Below are positions 35,080 through 48,412 of a stretch of DNA of 64,000 nucleotides, one piece after another (positions within the stretch are counted from its first letter, which is position 1; each line of letters begins with the position of its first letter). Where the stretch lies: contig CAJNYU010000011.1 in assembly GCA_905331475.1 (NCBI GenBank), forward strand, positions 357,924 through 421,923, written 5' to 3'. A model generated the notes under the pieces. It was not told where the DNA came from. It worked only from the letters and a program-made list of their open reading frames with translations, and did no database searches. The position numbers and the translations under genes are program-made. The DNA comes from Rotaria socialis. Its lineage: Eukaryota; Rotifera; Eurotatoria; Philodinida; Philodinidae.

Positions 35080-37484
35080 CGTAACCAATTGACGTAACCT
35101 ATTCTAATGTTCTTTCAATCTAGAAACGTTATTGAATTTTCATTCGGTTGTTCCATGTTACTTATGATTATGTAGAGATCAAATACTCGTGATCTATTGT
35201 AAGTTTTACTATTTGCATGTCTTCTTTTTCTTGTCGTTACATACAAACCTTTCACTATATAAAAACAACGCATTGTAAAAAAAAGTCGTTTTTAACCCAC
35301 GACTATATCTAGATTTTTCAGGTTCTATATTTTTTGTTACATATTTTGAAAATGATGTCTGTTTGTTAAGCAAGCGAAAATGATAGTAAAAAAAAGAAAC
35401 ACAACAGAGATAAGAGCACAAAGCAACGAGTCTCTTAGCTCTATTTGAATAGCATGACAACAGTCAGCATTTACTCTATTCATATCTCATATAATTTAGT
35501 ATATTATGACCAGTTCATCATTTTTTCAGATAAGAACATTTTACTGCGTTCTTTAATAATAACTATTTGAGTTTGGTCAGAAATAATTTTAATGTTGCAT
35601 TTAAGAAAAAGTAGAAGAATTTAGCATGAGAATTATATTTTGTTGAAAAATATCAGAGGACTATTTGAATTATCCTAAAATTGCTTTTATTCATGCAATA
35701 TGACTATATTAAGAGACATACAAAGTAAACTTAACTATAATTAAGACAAAAACGTCAATTCTTTAATCACTGAATGTATTATAAGAGTATTGTATGGAAA
35801 AGGAAAATTTTTTTGAAATTAGTCTCACAAACCATGCAGTAAAATGTATGTGTTGACAAAACCAGTGTACCGCTAAGAAATGTACGAATGTATAAAGTGC
35901 TATATGGACAGCTCCCAGGAGAATGATTCCGATAGTGGGATTCTATCGGATTCGTATCGGAACTTTAGTATTGGAACTCGACAGGTTCCAGTGTCGGAAT
36001 TTAACGGAATCCAACATAAGCATTCGACCCATGTGTTCTGTTGACACCAGATGCTTATTCATTGGTGGTTAAGAAAATGTTTTTTCCGTCGAATCTGTTA
36101 GTAGGCCCGTGACCAGGAATCTGATCGGATTTTGTCGTCTTGTCGGATCCCATGAGATCCGATATGGTTCACTGTCGGATTCATTCAACTGGGAGATCAC
36201 ATGGGATTTGGAATGTTGATGATTCTAGAAAATGAAAACATTTTATCGCTTATAGATATAACATTTTTGTTTGTTTTGATTTCTAGTGTAATGTATTAAC
36301 ATTGTTTCAATAAACGATTAAACGTGTCGATGTTGCAGCATATTCTAAGTGAATATTTGTTTCACAGTGGTGAAATACTCTTTTCAGTATTTGGAGTTGT
36401 TTAAAACAAGTATTATATCATCTGACAGGCACCTCTCTCATCAATTTAGGCACACATCACTAGTTTTCTACTTGTTGATTAGCATTTGATGAGATCTCAT
36501 GAACAAAAAATAACTACTTTCCAAGCTATGTTAAATATTTAGCATATATTGGTTGCAGCGATATCTACGATATTGTCGATGACAAATATGAATCGACGAC
36601 GACACTGTACTGTGTCATGTGATGTGCAGTAGATTGAGACTTACATACGCCACTCAAATTTTGATATGACACAAGAACGATTCATGATTTCGATTTCTGT
36701 TGTAACGAAACTTCCTATGCGCTGTCTTCATTTGCATTAGATAAAAATATGCTACATTCACACGCAACATATAAAAATTGATGTGGTTTGTATTCTATGT
36801 AATTTAAGTTAATATAATCATTAGTTGATTACCTATATTCTCATGAATTTTGTTATGATCTACGACCGGTTCTTCAAAATCCTAGGTTTCTGGAAAACCT
36901 CTAGATCTTTTGAATGGAATACTCTAGAGATCTCGGCGTTGCGTAGAGCGATTGAAAAAACTGTGGGCCATTAACTGATATCATCAGAATTGCGCCTTTA
37001 AGGAAAATGCAGAAAACCTTGGGTTTCTGAAGAACCAAGTTTCTTGAATAGCTATGTATCTTATGTTTTTCGATAGCCCCAACATTTCTCTTTCGAATGG
37101 TGAAAACCACAGCTCTCTATCTTCTTCCTAGCAAAAACTATTCAAGTTACAGTGGAGTCTCTTATATTTTGAAACGGATAATAGTTGATCATTCATTTGA
37201 CGAAGAGTCTTACTGCAAATAAAATCTACATTATTTTACAATCTCGTAATGGATCAACGACGAGAAGTAATTCACCTTGATTGTTACTTGCATATTGTAT
37301 TTTCCTTTCCATAACTAGATTATCAACCTAGTGCTAAAGTGTGCACTGATTTGTTCAACAATAATCATCGTTTGGAAAACTCTTATTCTATTAACGAACT
37401 GTGCAAGTCCTATGATCATATCATTGAAGTTGACCTTCTCTAATTATCAAGTCAATATCGAAAGTATGTCTCTTTGATTTGTAG
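35080..37484. other. Intergenic
   Basis: No gene recognised, apart from the MITE candidate at 35912-36195. Short ORFs here have no family features. Confidence 0.4.
35912..36195. mobile_element. Possible MITE with imperfect inverted ends
   Basis: The left end CTCCCAGGAGAATGATTCCGATA and the complement of the right end (CTCCCAGTTGAATGAATCCGA) agree at most positions. The interior repeats ATCGGAT/ATCCGAT motifs. No clear target duplication is present, so the borders are tentative. Confidence 0.5.
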
Positions 37485-38078
37485 CGGTGAGCAACCGGAC
37501 TTTCGTGGTTTGGGCGATATTCTTGTACTTACTAATTACGATTCGGCGTCTGTTCAAGCACGTGACTTAGTTGTATTTCGAATTGAAGGTCGTGATATTC
37601 CAATCGTTCATCGAGTAATTAAAGTGCGTGCAAAGTAGATGGATTTTTTAATATTCAACGGTAACAATTAATACTAAGTCGTTTTATTATTTTTTAGAAA
37701 AGATGGCTATTTCAAAATTTTGACTAAAGGAGATATGAATGTTGTAGATGATCGTGGTCTTTATCCATCAGGGCAACTTTGGATTGAAAAAAAAGATGTT
37801 ATTGGTAAAGTGTACGGGTATGTTCAATCTGCTATCTTTCGCTTTTCTTATTGTTAAGTTATTTAATTAGATATATACCATACCTAGGTATAATATTCAT
37901 TTTTCTTGAAAATTTTCCTCAGCTGAGCTATTTATCCTGGCTCATGGTTGGTTTCTCCTTGTACATAGATTTTCTACCTGAAAAAGTAATCTATTCAAAC
38001 AAAAAGCGACGATTCCTTTCCGGCTGGATCTGGTTGACGACTATTCGTTTTTTAATCTTAGGTGGTCGTATCTCTTGA
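37485..38078 (+). pseudogene. SEC11: SEC11-like signal peptidase catalytic subunit, 5'-truncated fragment
   Basis: SEC11 is the catalytic subunit of the ER signal peptidase complex. Three pieces join in phase: 37485-37634, 37698-37817 and 37871-38078. They match the middle and end of the protein: VVFRIEGRDIPIVHRVIK (with the catalytic His), ILTKGDMNVVDDRGLY (with the catalytic Asp), WIEKKDVIGKVYGYIPYLG, then a hydrophobic segment. The N-terminal membrane anchor is not found upstream, and where the active-site SGSMEP should be the frame reads SGEQPDF, so the nucleophilic Ser appears to be missing. The C-terminus also has an unusual basic tail of about 35 residues. It is most likely a pseudogene or degraded copy; a remote upstream exon cannot be excluded. 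Confidence 0.7.
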
Positions 38079-41000
38079 TAAATGTACTCGTTTTATTTTA
38101 TTTGAATAAAATACACACATGATGCCGTCAGGCATATACGTATAAACATTTTGACGAACAAGAGTGGAAAAAATAGAGCGCCCCAATCACGTGGAAATGA
38201 ATTTCGGGTGTCATTGAAAAGAAAAGAAAAATTTGTACACTTGGAAGTTAGATTGATGGCATCAGAAAAAACTAGAGCAAATATGACGTTGTTTCAGTGC
38301 GATGTAAGAAAATTCGTGTTTTTCATCATTCAAAAAAAACGATGCTATCGAGTTAAAAACGCATATTTAGCGACAGAAATGAATTTATCTTGGATTAACA
38401 ACCTATTATTCTGCTGAACTTGCCAATGGATAAACCTTTTCTTGAGATTAATAACAATAACACGAGGTAACATTGTTTGGAACAAGATAGTGAAATAGCT
38501 ATATTGAGAAATCTTTTATTCGAAAAATTGAAAAGTTTCGCATGATTAAAAAAAGATGGTATATCTGTTGGATTGGATTCGAAAGCAATGATTGATATTG
38601 AAGATTAATCAATAAAAGTATGTATAAATTAAAATATAATGGTCCTTCGGTAATACTGTTTACAGTCATTCAGATTGAAGGTTAGAAAATAGCAGATGAA
38701 TCATTCTTGTTTAATACATCTTTTACTTAGCATTGCAAAATGGCGAAATGAAGACATCGACATTATACTGGTTCGATCTAATAAAATCGCTGCACCTGTT
38801 TTATATCGATATTCAGTGTTCCAAATACGATTGCTGTTCCTAAGCTTTCAGAAACATTAATCGTGCCTTGTATTTCTATCGCAACTATTTGCTCTTTATC
38901 AATATCAGCCAGTGTATATCGTATATTAAAACCCACAAAACCTTCGCCAGTTACTGTCCGCAATTTTCCACCCTCAATGTCCTTCAAAGAAAAGACACTG
39001 TTAATGTCACTCATAAGATCCGTTCAATGCTATAATCAATATTATTATCAGAATTCATCACTTCAATAGTTTCGACTTCTGACTAAGTAAATAATTGACC
39101 TATTAAAGAACGATATTCAAGTCTAATAGAATGACCTACTGGAATGATGCTAATCAATATCAAAGTAAATATAATTGTAATTGATATGTCACTCAATTTA
39201 TTATACCAAACTATGATCCTAGAAGAAAAATTGTTTTTCTGCAAATGTCTCGTTTATTCACCTACAAAGAGTGTTGACTCTTGCGACTCAACAGATTCGA
39301 AACAGAAAAAATGAATGAGTAACTTTATTTTGGCTTGCTTTATGCATATAATGTATCGATATAACTGATTCAAATACATATATGGCAATTGTATTCTCGA
39401 GTTTCTTATCTAAAACAATGAAAATAGTTGGAAGAAACCATTTTTGAATCGAGTATACTTGGTTTTATTTGCTCATTAAACTGGCCATTAAGAAAGTATG
39501 AAATGAGAATATTGACAAAAACGAATAATGTTTTCATTGTTTTTCACTAAATTAGATCGATGGTGCCTTATATGATTAATAATCATTGGTGATATGATCT
39601 TTCTTTGAATAGTAATTGATTCAGGTTTACTGTAGATGTGATAGAAGCAACTACAACGCGTTTTTCCTGACACTTGAATAGTTTTCATCAGGTTGCTAAA
39701 CAGTTCTCGATTGATGAAATTCAAATTCCAACAGAAATTCAAAGTGTCACAGCTAAATTCATGGCGAATCAGATTGATCTATTTCTTCATGAAGAAGTCA
39801 GTTTCAAATGGATTTCTCCTAGCATATATGCTTTTCAGTGGTCGAAATAATTATGAAGTGCAAAGGATGTGCATAATAAAATGACGAAGAAAAAAAATTG
39901 AAGACTTAGTTTCTTCGAAGCCTTTCGTTTTATTCATCTTAATACAAACACGCAATAAGACTCTGCCTAACAAAGTTGAGCTCTTGGTGATGTTTAGAGT
40001 TAGACATTAGCAGTCAAGGAAAAATAGAATGAGAAGATAATAAAGAACGGGAAAATGCCGACATCAAGCTTTTAAATTTTTGGACTAGTTAGAAAAACTA
40101 TATTTTCAAATGAAGACCATTTTTTTTATGTACGATGCAGAATTCTTAAAATTCGGTATGAATTTGGTATCTGTTACGCCTATATTAATGAACTACATTA
40201 ATCATTTTTAGAGAATAACTTTGTAAATATCGTATTTGTGAGTTCATAATGAATATAGATGTTTTTGTTTAACTCATAATAATTAGTTTACTGGTAACTA
40301 GTTACTTACAGCAGCATAATTTTCAAAATCACTGATGAAAGTTCCGTCACAACTGTTAAGTAAAAAAAAGAAAAATCTAGTTTCAGAAAACTATCGGCGA
40401 ATTATGGTTAAGGAGGGTGAAATTAAATTTACAAAAAACTTTTAATCAATAAATAAACCTTTTCCAGTTGAAAATTTTAATTTTAAATAAACTAACTGAA
40501 AAATTCCACAGCTAATTTCGATTATCGCACACTATTCGTCGTATATCCAGTTAGTTAACCTTTGGTTAAACGGTTAGCTCAACACGTTTCTTATAGGCAG
40601 TCTTCAATAGTCTAGTAGCAAGTGAATTTTTTCATCAAGCCGTAGTTTTGTAAAATAAAGCGCACGATACCTGATACAACAATTTGTATGATTTCGGTGA
40701 ATAATTAAAATAAAGACATACTGACGAGATTGAATTACTAACTTTTGTTTTAATTAGTTTCATCGTCGGTCAAATGCATTTGTTTGTATTTTTTGCAATA
40801 TTACGTGCTTGTTTTTTGTTTGACGATCGAAAAAACGAAAGAAAATATGAAAATAATAAGTATACTTGCAATATAGATTCATTTATAGTCTGAAATATTT
40901 TCCCTTGATATGATGACATGGCTTCAATTCAGAAGTATTTAGTTCATTACAAACGACGGAGAGACTCATTTAAAAGTTTTAGTGTTCAAGTGTTAAACTC

Positions 41001-41572
41001 TTCAAATATTTGACTTCTTTTTCATAGAGACACATGTGCTCCTCGCTTGATGCTGAAGTAAAAAAAAAGACAAATATATTGTGTCTCCTTCTAGCTGGAT
41101 CTCTTAGTAATAGAATATACTGCATCCGTGAACAGTTGAACTGTGATTTCAAGTTTGTCACTATCACAAATAAAATGATTATGAATCATGAGTAACTCAT
41201 ACTAACTCTGGTAACCCTACAGTTCATATTCGAGTGAATCTTATTATTAATAATAGTCTCGTGTCGAGTTTTAATCAAGCTTGTTGTGGCGAGTGCGTTT
41301 CATTGTGTATTATTTCTTATAAATAGCTCACAATACCTGGTCCAAACATTCGTAAAATAATTTCTATAGTTTCGAGAAATAATCAAAAAGAAGTAAGCCG
41401 AGTGCACGAATTTACAATTTTCTTTTTCTTTACTTTAGAAACATCTACTGTCATCGCGGCTGCTTCTTATTGTTGTTGTTCGCAATAGTATTGTGTTTAT
41501 TTTCTCTTAGAATCAAATAATTTGTGATACATCGAAATAATCGATATTTTTCATTAACATTAGAATATTATT
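38079..41572. other. Gene-free AT-rich stretch of 3.5 kb
   Basis: Only short ORFs without recognisable features (for example 38778-39014 on the minus strand). The end should include the promoter of the membrane-protein gene at 41573. Confidence 0.4.
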
Positions 41573-43940
41573 ATGCCAACACAGTCACTTGATCAAGAAT
41601 CGATACACAGTGATACATTACAACTAAGTATTTGGCCGAATGATCCAAATCGAAGTTTGTCGTCAAATAGTAATCAATTCGAATCATCCCTATTTACCAA
41701 GTCGCAAGCTTGGGATAAACCAGAAAATGCAAATAATGGTAACAGATTTTTCAAATTCAAGTAAGACTCAGTCAAAGGAATCTTAAATGACACTGTATCC
41801 TTGAATGTTTTTGATAGACGAGCTGGTGGCTATGGAGAGCTCTGCTGCTGTTCAAATTATAATGGTTGTATTGTTGGATTAGTTATTGGGTTATTACTGG
41901 GTGGAGTTTGTTTAGCTACTATTCTAGCCATGTGGCTAACAACAAGTAAGAACGTGGCACATGTAGTGTAATGCATCAATGCAAAACACACAGGGAAAAA
42001 TTGTATTTTTTTGTTTGCCATCATATGTAGCATGAGGAATATAACTGCAAATTTCGATCTTATGGTTATTTCAAATAAGCTAAATTTCATAAATTACTGT
42101 ACAGTTTGAAATAATAGTGAAATTTTAGGTGCGATCACCACAACGGCTACCGTTGCAACTACGACAACAAGTTTTATTTATGCCCTTTATACATATTAGA
42201 TATTATTTTAAGAATAATTGTAGGTAGTACAACAACAACAACCAGCACTACAATAACAACGACAACGATCACTACAACAACAACGACAACGGTCACTACA
42301 ACAACAACAACAACAACGATCACTACAACAACAACAACCAGCACTACAACAACCAGCACAACAACTACAACGACGACCACCAGCACTACAACAACAACGG
42401 AAACGAGCACCACAACAACAACAACTACAGCCAGCACTACTACAACGGACACATCTACAAGTATTTGTAATAAAAATAGACAGCGCAGTCTCTCTTTTAG
42501 CTAAAGTATGAAACTAGCGTAGAATCACCGACAAAAAAGATTCGATTTTGAAGATGCACAAAATTTTCTTGGAGAAAAGTGCAGATCGGAAGCAATGCAT
42601 TTTGGATATGTTCTATATTCTAGTAGATATTTTTCAATTGCTACTAAGCTGCTACTCTCAGCTATTAAAGTTTTTGATTTTCTTTTATAGCCATCTACTC
42701 TTTTAAGAGGGTGAGCGATAGGTCCAATTAAATAGACGGCAAAACTCGAACGTATATCCATGCTCTTATCTATGAGGCATCATGCTGATTTTTGAGGAGT
42801 TGATGCATTAGGAATAAATCGCTCCCCTTCACTTAAGTTTTCAAGCTATTATGATGACCTCAAGAAGTACTGATACATGAGTCTCCAAGTCAGTGTTAAT
42901 CTGTTGAATTTTTTCTTGAATATCTGACCAACGATCATCACTCTGAAGGGGAGGTGCATGAAGATGAGTCATTCATGTTATGGTCAGTCGCAATAGGTAT
43001 ATAGAAGGTATCTAAAATGCACGAAGTCTCTAATGTGAACGAAAAACGAGAGAATTTTCGGATAAAAACCTACGGCCACTATTTTCACAGGAAATCTTCT
43101 ATTTTTCTAATACTACACTTTTATTTCAGCTACAACAGTTAACCCAACGACTTGCACAATCGGAGGTAAGATCTCTATTTATAAAGAGCTGCAGACTGTA
43201 CCATATATAAAGCACATATGCTAATGACAAAATATAAGATTAATCATACGTCGATATTTCAAAGTCAATTCGGATTGATAAAATTTTATGTTCTCTGGCA
43301 GGAGCAAATGATTAGGGTGTTATATAAAAGTTGATAGTACTATATTTTATATGCATCTAGATTAAAATAAAATGTTCAACATTAATATATTAGTAATAGC
43401 AATTTCCTTCAAACATGAACACATCATTTGAAGAGATTAAAAGCCACTATTTATCGTGTAACAAAAAGAAAATGAAAGGTTTGAATGAAATTTATCAAAA
43501 CTAGACAATTTGAGGGTAATATTCAGTAATTGCTTTTTAATGATTCATTTTCGAGTGTCTGGTATGCTCTATCAGTGCTTCATAGGTCATTTTCTGAAAA
43601 TCCACATTTAATATCCACTCACTTGCATTCTTACTGCGAAAAAAATGGTTCTCATCATTTAGCTTGCTCACTGACTGAGACAGTTCTTGATTTTGACGCT
43701 GGTGGTGTATTACCAGTTGGCTATGGAAATTTTACATGGACTGGTGCTAATATATTGGATGGTGCTACCTATAATCCGATGAGCGGTTATCATGTAGTTG
43801 TTTGTGGTGGCCCATATGTTATCTTTACATCGGGTACCATTACAATGAAAAGGATTCCAACGGGCACAACATTCGGTTTGAACTCATTCTTAGCCACAGC
43901 TGCCTGGTATGTAGAGACCATCGGGTCGAGGAATTTTTGA
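41573..43940 (+). CDS. Type II membrane protein with Thr-rich stalk, disrupted at 3' end by a hAT transposon
   Basis: Exons 41573-41760, 41818-41945, 42129-42170, 42224-42460, 43130-43165 and 43663 onward join in phase. The N-terminal 65 residues are polar, then a CCC motif (possible palmitoylation) precedes one membrane helix (GCIVGLVIGLLLGGVCLATILAMW). Next come about 100 residues that are almost only Thr with some Ser, a likely O-glycosylated stalk, and a short Cys-containing linker. The last piece begins an extracellular beta-rich domain with the pattern FDAGGVLPVGYGNFTW and GTTFGLNSFLATAAW, seen in other rotifer surface proteins (my recollection, unverified). A transposon begins at 43912. 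A GTATGT donor at 43907 would place it inside an intron; otherwise the frame ends nine residues into the transposon at 43940. No later exon was found, so the gene may be broken. Confidence 0.65.
42224..42460 (+). repeat. ACA/ACR trinucleotide low-complexity tract coding poly-Thr
   Basis: Degenerate triplet repeat (ACA, ACG, ACT, AGC) within exon 4 of the membrane-protein gene. The triplets keep the reading frame, so length changes by slippage would alter only the stalk length. Confidence 0.8.
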
Positions 43941-46900
43941 GCCCGTACCCGAACCCGTACCCGGTATTTTCAAATTTTCGTGCCCGAGTACCGCCCGAGC
44001 CCGTTGGCAAAATTTCCAGACCCGAACCCGAGCCCGGTGAAAATTTGCTGATACCCGAAATTTGACCCGACTTGTTGCGCCATCTATCTTTAACAACGAC
44101 GAATTGTTAGAAATTACTTAGCTATAATTGGCTGTCTTTCTCAGCATGTAACATCTCACATTAGAATAAAGTTGTTGCTTCTTTGTAAATATTTTCGTTT
44201 GTTTAATAATACTGTACCATACTATTACCATCGACACCGACCTTTGTTTTTAACGTTATTAAGAATATTAAATCGAAGAACATCATGGATAAATCAACCA
44301 AGAAGACAAGAATCCAACAGCTGATAAATGACGATTCAAAATCAATTTCATTTTTTAAACCGAAGGAATCTCCAAAAAGATCAATTGTTTGGCAATCTTT
44401 TAGTATAATTTGTGTCGATGGTAAAAAACAAGAAATAGTTTCATGTGATAAATGTAAACAATTGATGGCTTATCGAGCAAGAGATGGTACTAATTCGTTA
44501 GCAAGGCACACACGTTCATGCAAAAATGAATCGTCTATTCCCAGCAGCAATTCCTCCAACCAAAACCAGGTTACTGATTATTTTTCTTCATCCAAAACAT
44601 CGATTATACCAAAGAAAATAAAAGATAGAGTGAAGATTGGATGTGTTGAATTTATTGCATTAGATTCCCGACCATTCGAAACCGTTTCTGGAGAAGGCTT
44701 TATGAAATTGGCTCAATCTTTGTTTGATGCGGGCAAATATTTTAGTCCAACATCAACTGTTAATTTAAAGGATTTAATACCGTCACCAGTTACGGTAAAT
44801 TTCTTTAATCAGACAAACATAATTTTATCTATCTGTTCTATTCTAGGTTAGTCGCAATGTTGAGGATCTCTACAAAAAGAAACAATCAGAATTAGCAAAA
44901 TTATGTATCAATATAAAGTATTATTGCATAATTTGTGATTTCTGGACGGAGCGTTATACAGGTAAAAGAGTTATCATTAAAGTTCCAGAGAGTAGACGCA
45001 GCTTTACTTTAGTTATCACGTATTGATCTTGTAATAGCTTAATCATTTTACAAATGATATTTTATGACATATAAATTCAATTTGAATGTTTTATCTCAAA
45101 GAAGTTATTTATAAATAGTAGCTAACTGTAGAGACTTGCATCACATTAATTCTGTCGATACTGAATAGATCAGCAGATTTTAAATATTTCATTAGTAAGA
45201 CACAAGCACTAACTATACATATAAGTATATCAAGAACTTATTGACGTTTTTTAACGTGTATTTGAATTTCTTCTACATTAAATTTCATGTTTCTCTTTGT
45301 TTTTAGGATTATCATATTGTGGTTTAGCATTACGCTATATAACGATTGACTATCGAATCAATAACTTTATTCTTGGTTGTTTCTTGTACGATATTCAAAC
45401 ACAATCAGCTAGCAATGTTCGTACATTTGTGGAGAATAAATTAGTTTCATTTGGATTAGTTTTGAACAGTAATGTGTTCGTCGTAACTGACAATGAGAAT
45501 AAGATGCGTGCAGCATTTAAAGACAAATGCATACGCATTGGTTGTTCAATCCATTACCTTAATAAGCAATTGGAACATTCTTTTACTTCAGAAGAGATCG
45601 AAAAACAAACTGTTAAATGCGACAAGGTTCAACATCTATTCGAAAATGTTAAAAAAGTTGCTACGCATGTCCGAAGAACTCATCGACAAGTAAAGTTAAG
45701 TCGAAAAGTACAACTGTATTCAGATACTCGTTTCAATGGTGCATTTCATATGTTAAACGTGTTTCTCAAGGTATTCGATGATATTGGTGTAGTGTTGAAT
45801 AACAATTATTTGAGTTATTTCACTGTTATTGACAAAGAATTATTAGAAGAAGTATGTAAATTTTTGGAGCTGTTTGAAGAAGTGATTAATAAGTTAAGTC
45901 AAGAAGAACGTCCCACAATATATATGGTCATTCCGCTTCGGCAACTATTGATAAATCATTGTGAACCACAATTTGAAGACACTGCTGAATTAAAAGAGTT
46001 AAAAGTATTTCTAGGTAAGTGGACATGAGAAAATTTAATAGTAGCATTAAAAGTTGGAATAATGTTTTTAATTAATTTTATCAATTCGAGATTTCTGAGT
46101 ACATGAAGTTCTGTATGTAGATTTATTTTCTACACATTATACATTAAAACTATTGCGTTTTATTTATAAAAAAATTTTCATCTCATTTCAGGAAATCGAA
46201 TTAAGTCGGCGTGGATTCCTCAAGAACAACATTATATTTGTACATTACTTCATCCTTCATTAAAACATTTTCATGCAGCTCCAAATGAAAAAAACAAAGC
46301 ACTAAAAATCATTAGAAAAGAATTGTTATCACGAACATCTAATGTTATTTCAGCTACTGGTAAATCTCCAACAGCAGTCTCTCGTGATGTAACGAATACA
46401 GTCGATAATGTTGAAAATAGCGTCAACAATTTATTAACTCGTTGTTTTGACAAAGTAACACCAGAAATTCGTCCGGTCCAATCACCACTCAAGGAGCTAG
46501 ACGAGTACATGATTTCTACAAAAACAATTTCTGAAACGGATGACATTTTGTTATTTTGGAAAAATCAAGAAGAACAATATCCGACATTATCAACTATTGT
46601 ACGTGAACTTTTTTCAATACCAGCCTCCAACACAATAGTAGAAAGGTTATTTTCTGCATCCAAAATTATCGTTAATGATAAAAGAACCAATTTATCACAC
46701 GAAAAACTCAATCAACTGTTGTTTCTAAAGAAAAATTCAACCCGATTAAAAGAGATACACAATGAAAATTTAAGCAATAGCCAAACGCAATCAAGAAAAA
46801 AAACATTAATATCCGGTGAAGATGTTCAAACAGTATGTGCTAATGATCAAATGAACAATTCTATTTTGTCCTTAAATGAAAATGATCAAAGTAATAATGA

Positions 46901-47301
46901 CGACGACGATGATCCAACTCAAGATTTCCAGGACGACAACAAAAATAGTATCGACATTGATAATATATTTGTAAATTTATAGTCACTAAATGTAAATTAA
47001 GTCAAGATATTATACTCAAGTGTTTTGTTGTATATTTTTCGATTTTTTAAATAAATTAAGTATATTTTGATGAAATATTACATAAGTAATCATAGAATAA
47101 GAACTTTTTAGTTTGCTCAGCAGTTTCTTTGCTTAAAAAAGTCACTGAAAAACATTTTTTCTTCGGATAATTCTGAAAAAATTTCTAAGGCCCGAACCCG
47201 AACCCGGGCCCGTACTTTTAAGAATTTGCTGCCCGCGCCCTACCCGCGCCCGTGCGGGTACGGGTACGGGTACGGGTTATGGTCGGACCCGATGGTCTCT
47301 A
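43912..47301 (+). mobile_element. Complete hAT transposon (3.4 kb)
   Basis: The ends are inverted repeats TAGAGACCATCGGGTC, perfect over about 16 bp. Next to them lie inverted GC-rich subterminal arrays of CCCGTACCCGAACCCG type (43938-44060 and 47189-47279). It encodes one transposase gene with four exons. No matching 8-bp target duplication is seen in the flanks, so a flank may have been changed after insertion. Confidence 0.85.
44285..46982 (+). CDS. hAT transposase with BED zinc finger, four exons, apparently intact
   Basis: Exons 44285-44794, 44847-44961, 45307-46014 and 46192-46982 join in phase into 707 residues without a stop. The N-terminus has a BED-type finger (CDKCKQLMAY, then SLARHTRSC). 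The middle holds the hAT catalytic region: CDFWTERYTG with the first acidic residue, and VVTDNENKMRAAF followed by CSIHYLNKQLEH. The C-terminus has the hAT dimerisation region: WKNQEEQYPTLSTIVRELFSIPASNTIVERLFSASK. An acidic Asp-rich tail ends the protein. It acts by cut-and-paste in the nucleus. Since the four exons are clean and the terminal repeats agree, the element may be recently active. Confidence 0.88.
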
Positions 47302-48412
47302 GTGTGCAGTGTGGGATGGGTGGGGTGGGTGGGTATGACTATGGCTATTAGTCTTCTCTTTACCCACCCATGCCCACACCCGCAATGATCTAGAGAACCG
47401 TAAATGATAGAAAATCCGTTCAAACTAGATATGAAAGTATCGAGATAATTAAAATAACGTCATAAAGTAATCTTAGCCAATAGTCTATTTATTCACATCT
47501 GATCTAAGACAGTGAATCATGAAGATAATTAAATCTTCAATCGAAATCGTTCTCGATAATTATGTTGATAAGGAAGAATAGAGTTTTCTCAGTTACGAAT
47601 TTTGAAATGGTGGATTTTTTTATCTTATTCTCAAGATTTTCGAAAATTCGGTAGGTATGCTTCACAGAGCATTCGTATTCGAGCGAAACTTGAATACCAT
47701 CTAATTAAAATGACCTCAAGGGGGAACAAAGTGATTTCAAGCACAGAAATCAAATTGAAGTCAATAGAAATCAATAGAAATCACAGAAACCACAGAAGGG
47801 TGTGGGTGTGTGGTGTCTATCTCTTTCTCATTGACACCACACCCACACCCACACCATGTTCCCTACAACCTCAGTCATTCTCCGAGCACTTCCGTACATT
47901 TACATCAAACTGTCATGTACTCCAAACAATTTGCTTAGCGGTTTGCTTTTTTGTCTCACTTACAGGGAACTCTAAATTCAAATTATACCAAATATCATTA
48001 GGATAAAATTTAAACTTTGCCTTTGGCGGTGTGGGTACCTGAGTGCCTTTTTTGTAATTTTCGAAGTGATCTTGTGCAGCTGAAGCTTCATTTATATTCG
48101 AATTAGAATTAGACATTTTATTTATAAGTGCTATATGTAACAGAAGGGTATGTATTCAAACTGAGAATACTCTTTTGATTTCGTCGAGGTGATTTTATTT
48201 TTGTAGAGGTGTTGGATTCTGCAAAACTCAATTTATCACATATTTTGAAAAAATGAATTGTTTTTTTGTTTGTTTCATTATCAATCGAAAGAGAGGAACA
48301 TCAAAGACTATCTTTTGAGTTTTCTTTCAATAGGAAGAATGTGAATGTCTCGTGTCGAGACAATTCATAGAAAGAGAAAGAGAAGAAAAAACATCACAAT
48401 GCACGCGAGAGT
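47302..48412. other. Repeat-rich spacer with GT-rich hairpins
   Basis: Two self-complementary patches, GGGTGGG/CCCACCC at about 47314-47381 and GTGTGGGTGTG/CACACCCACAC at about 47799-47857, may be ends of fold-back elements whose borders I cannot place. A minus-strand ORF beginning at 48116 (67 codons, possible donor after NLEFP) is unassigned. Confidence 0.4.

Noticed and set aside
42174-42452. Minus-strand ORF that translates almost wholly to Val
   Set aside because: It is the reverse reading of the ACA/ACG repeat coding the Thr-rich stalk.
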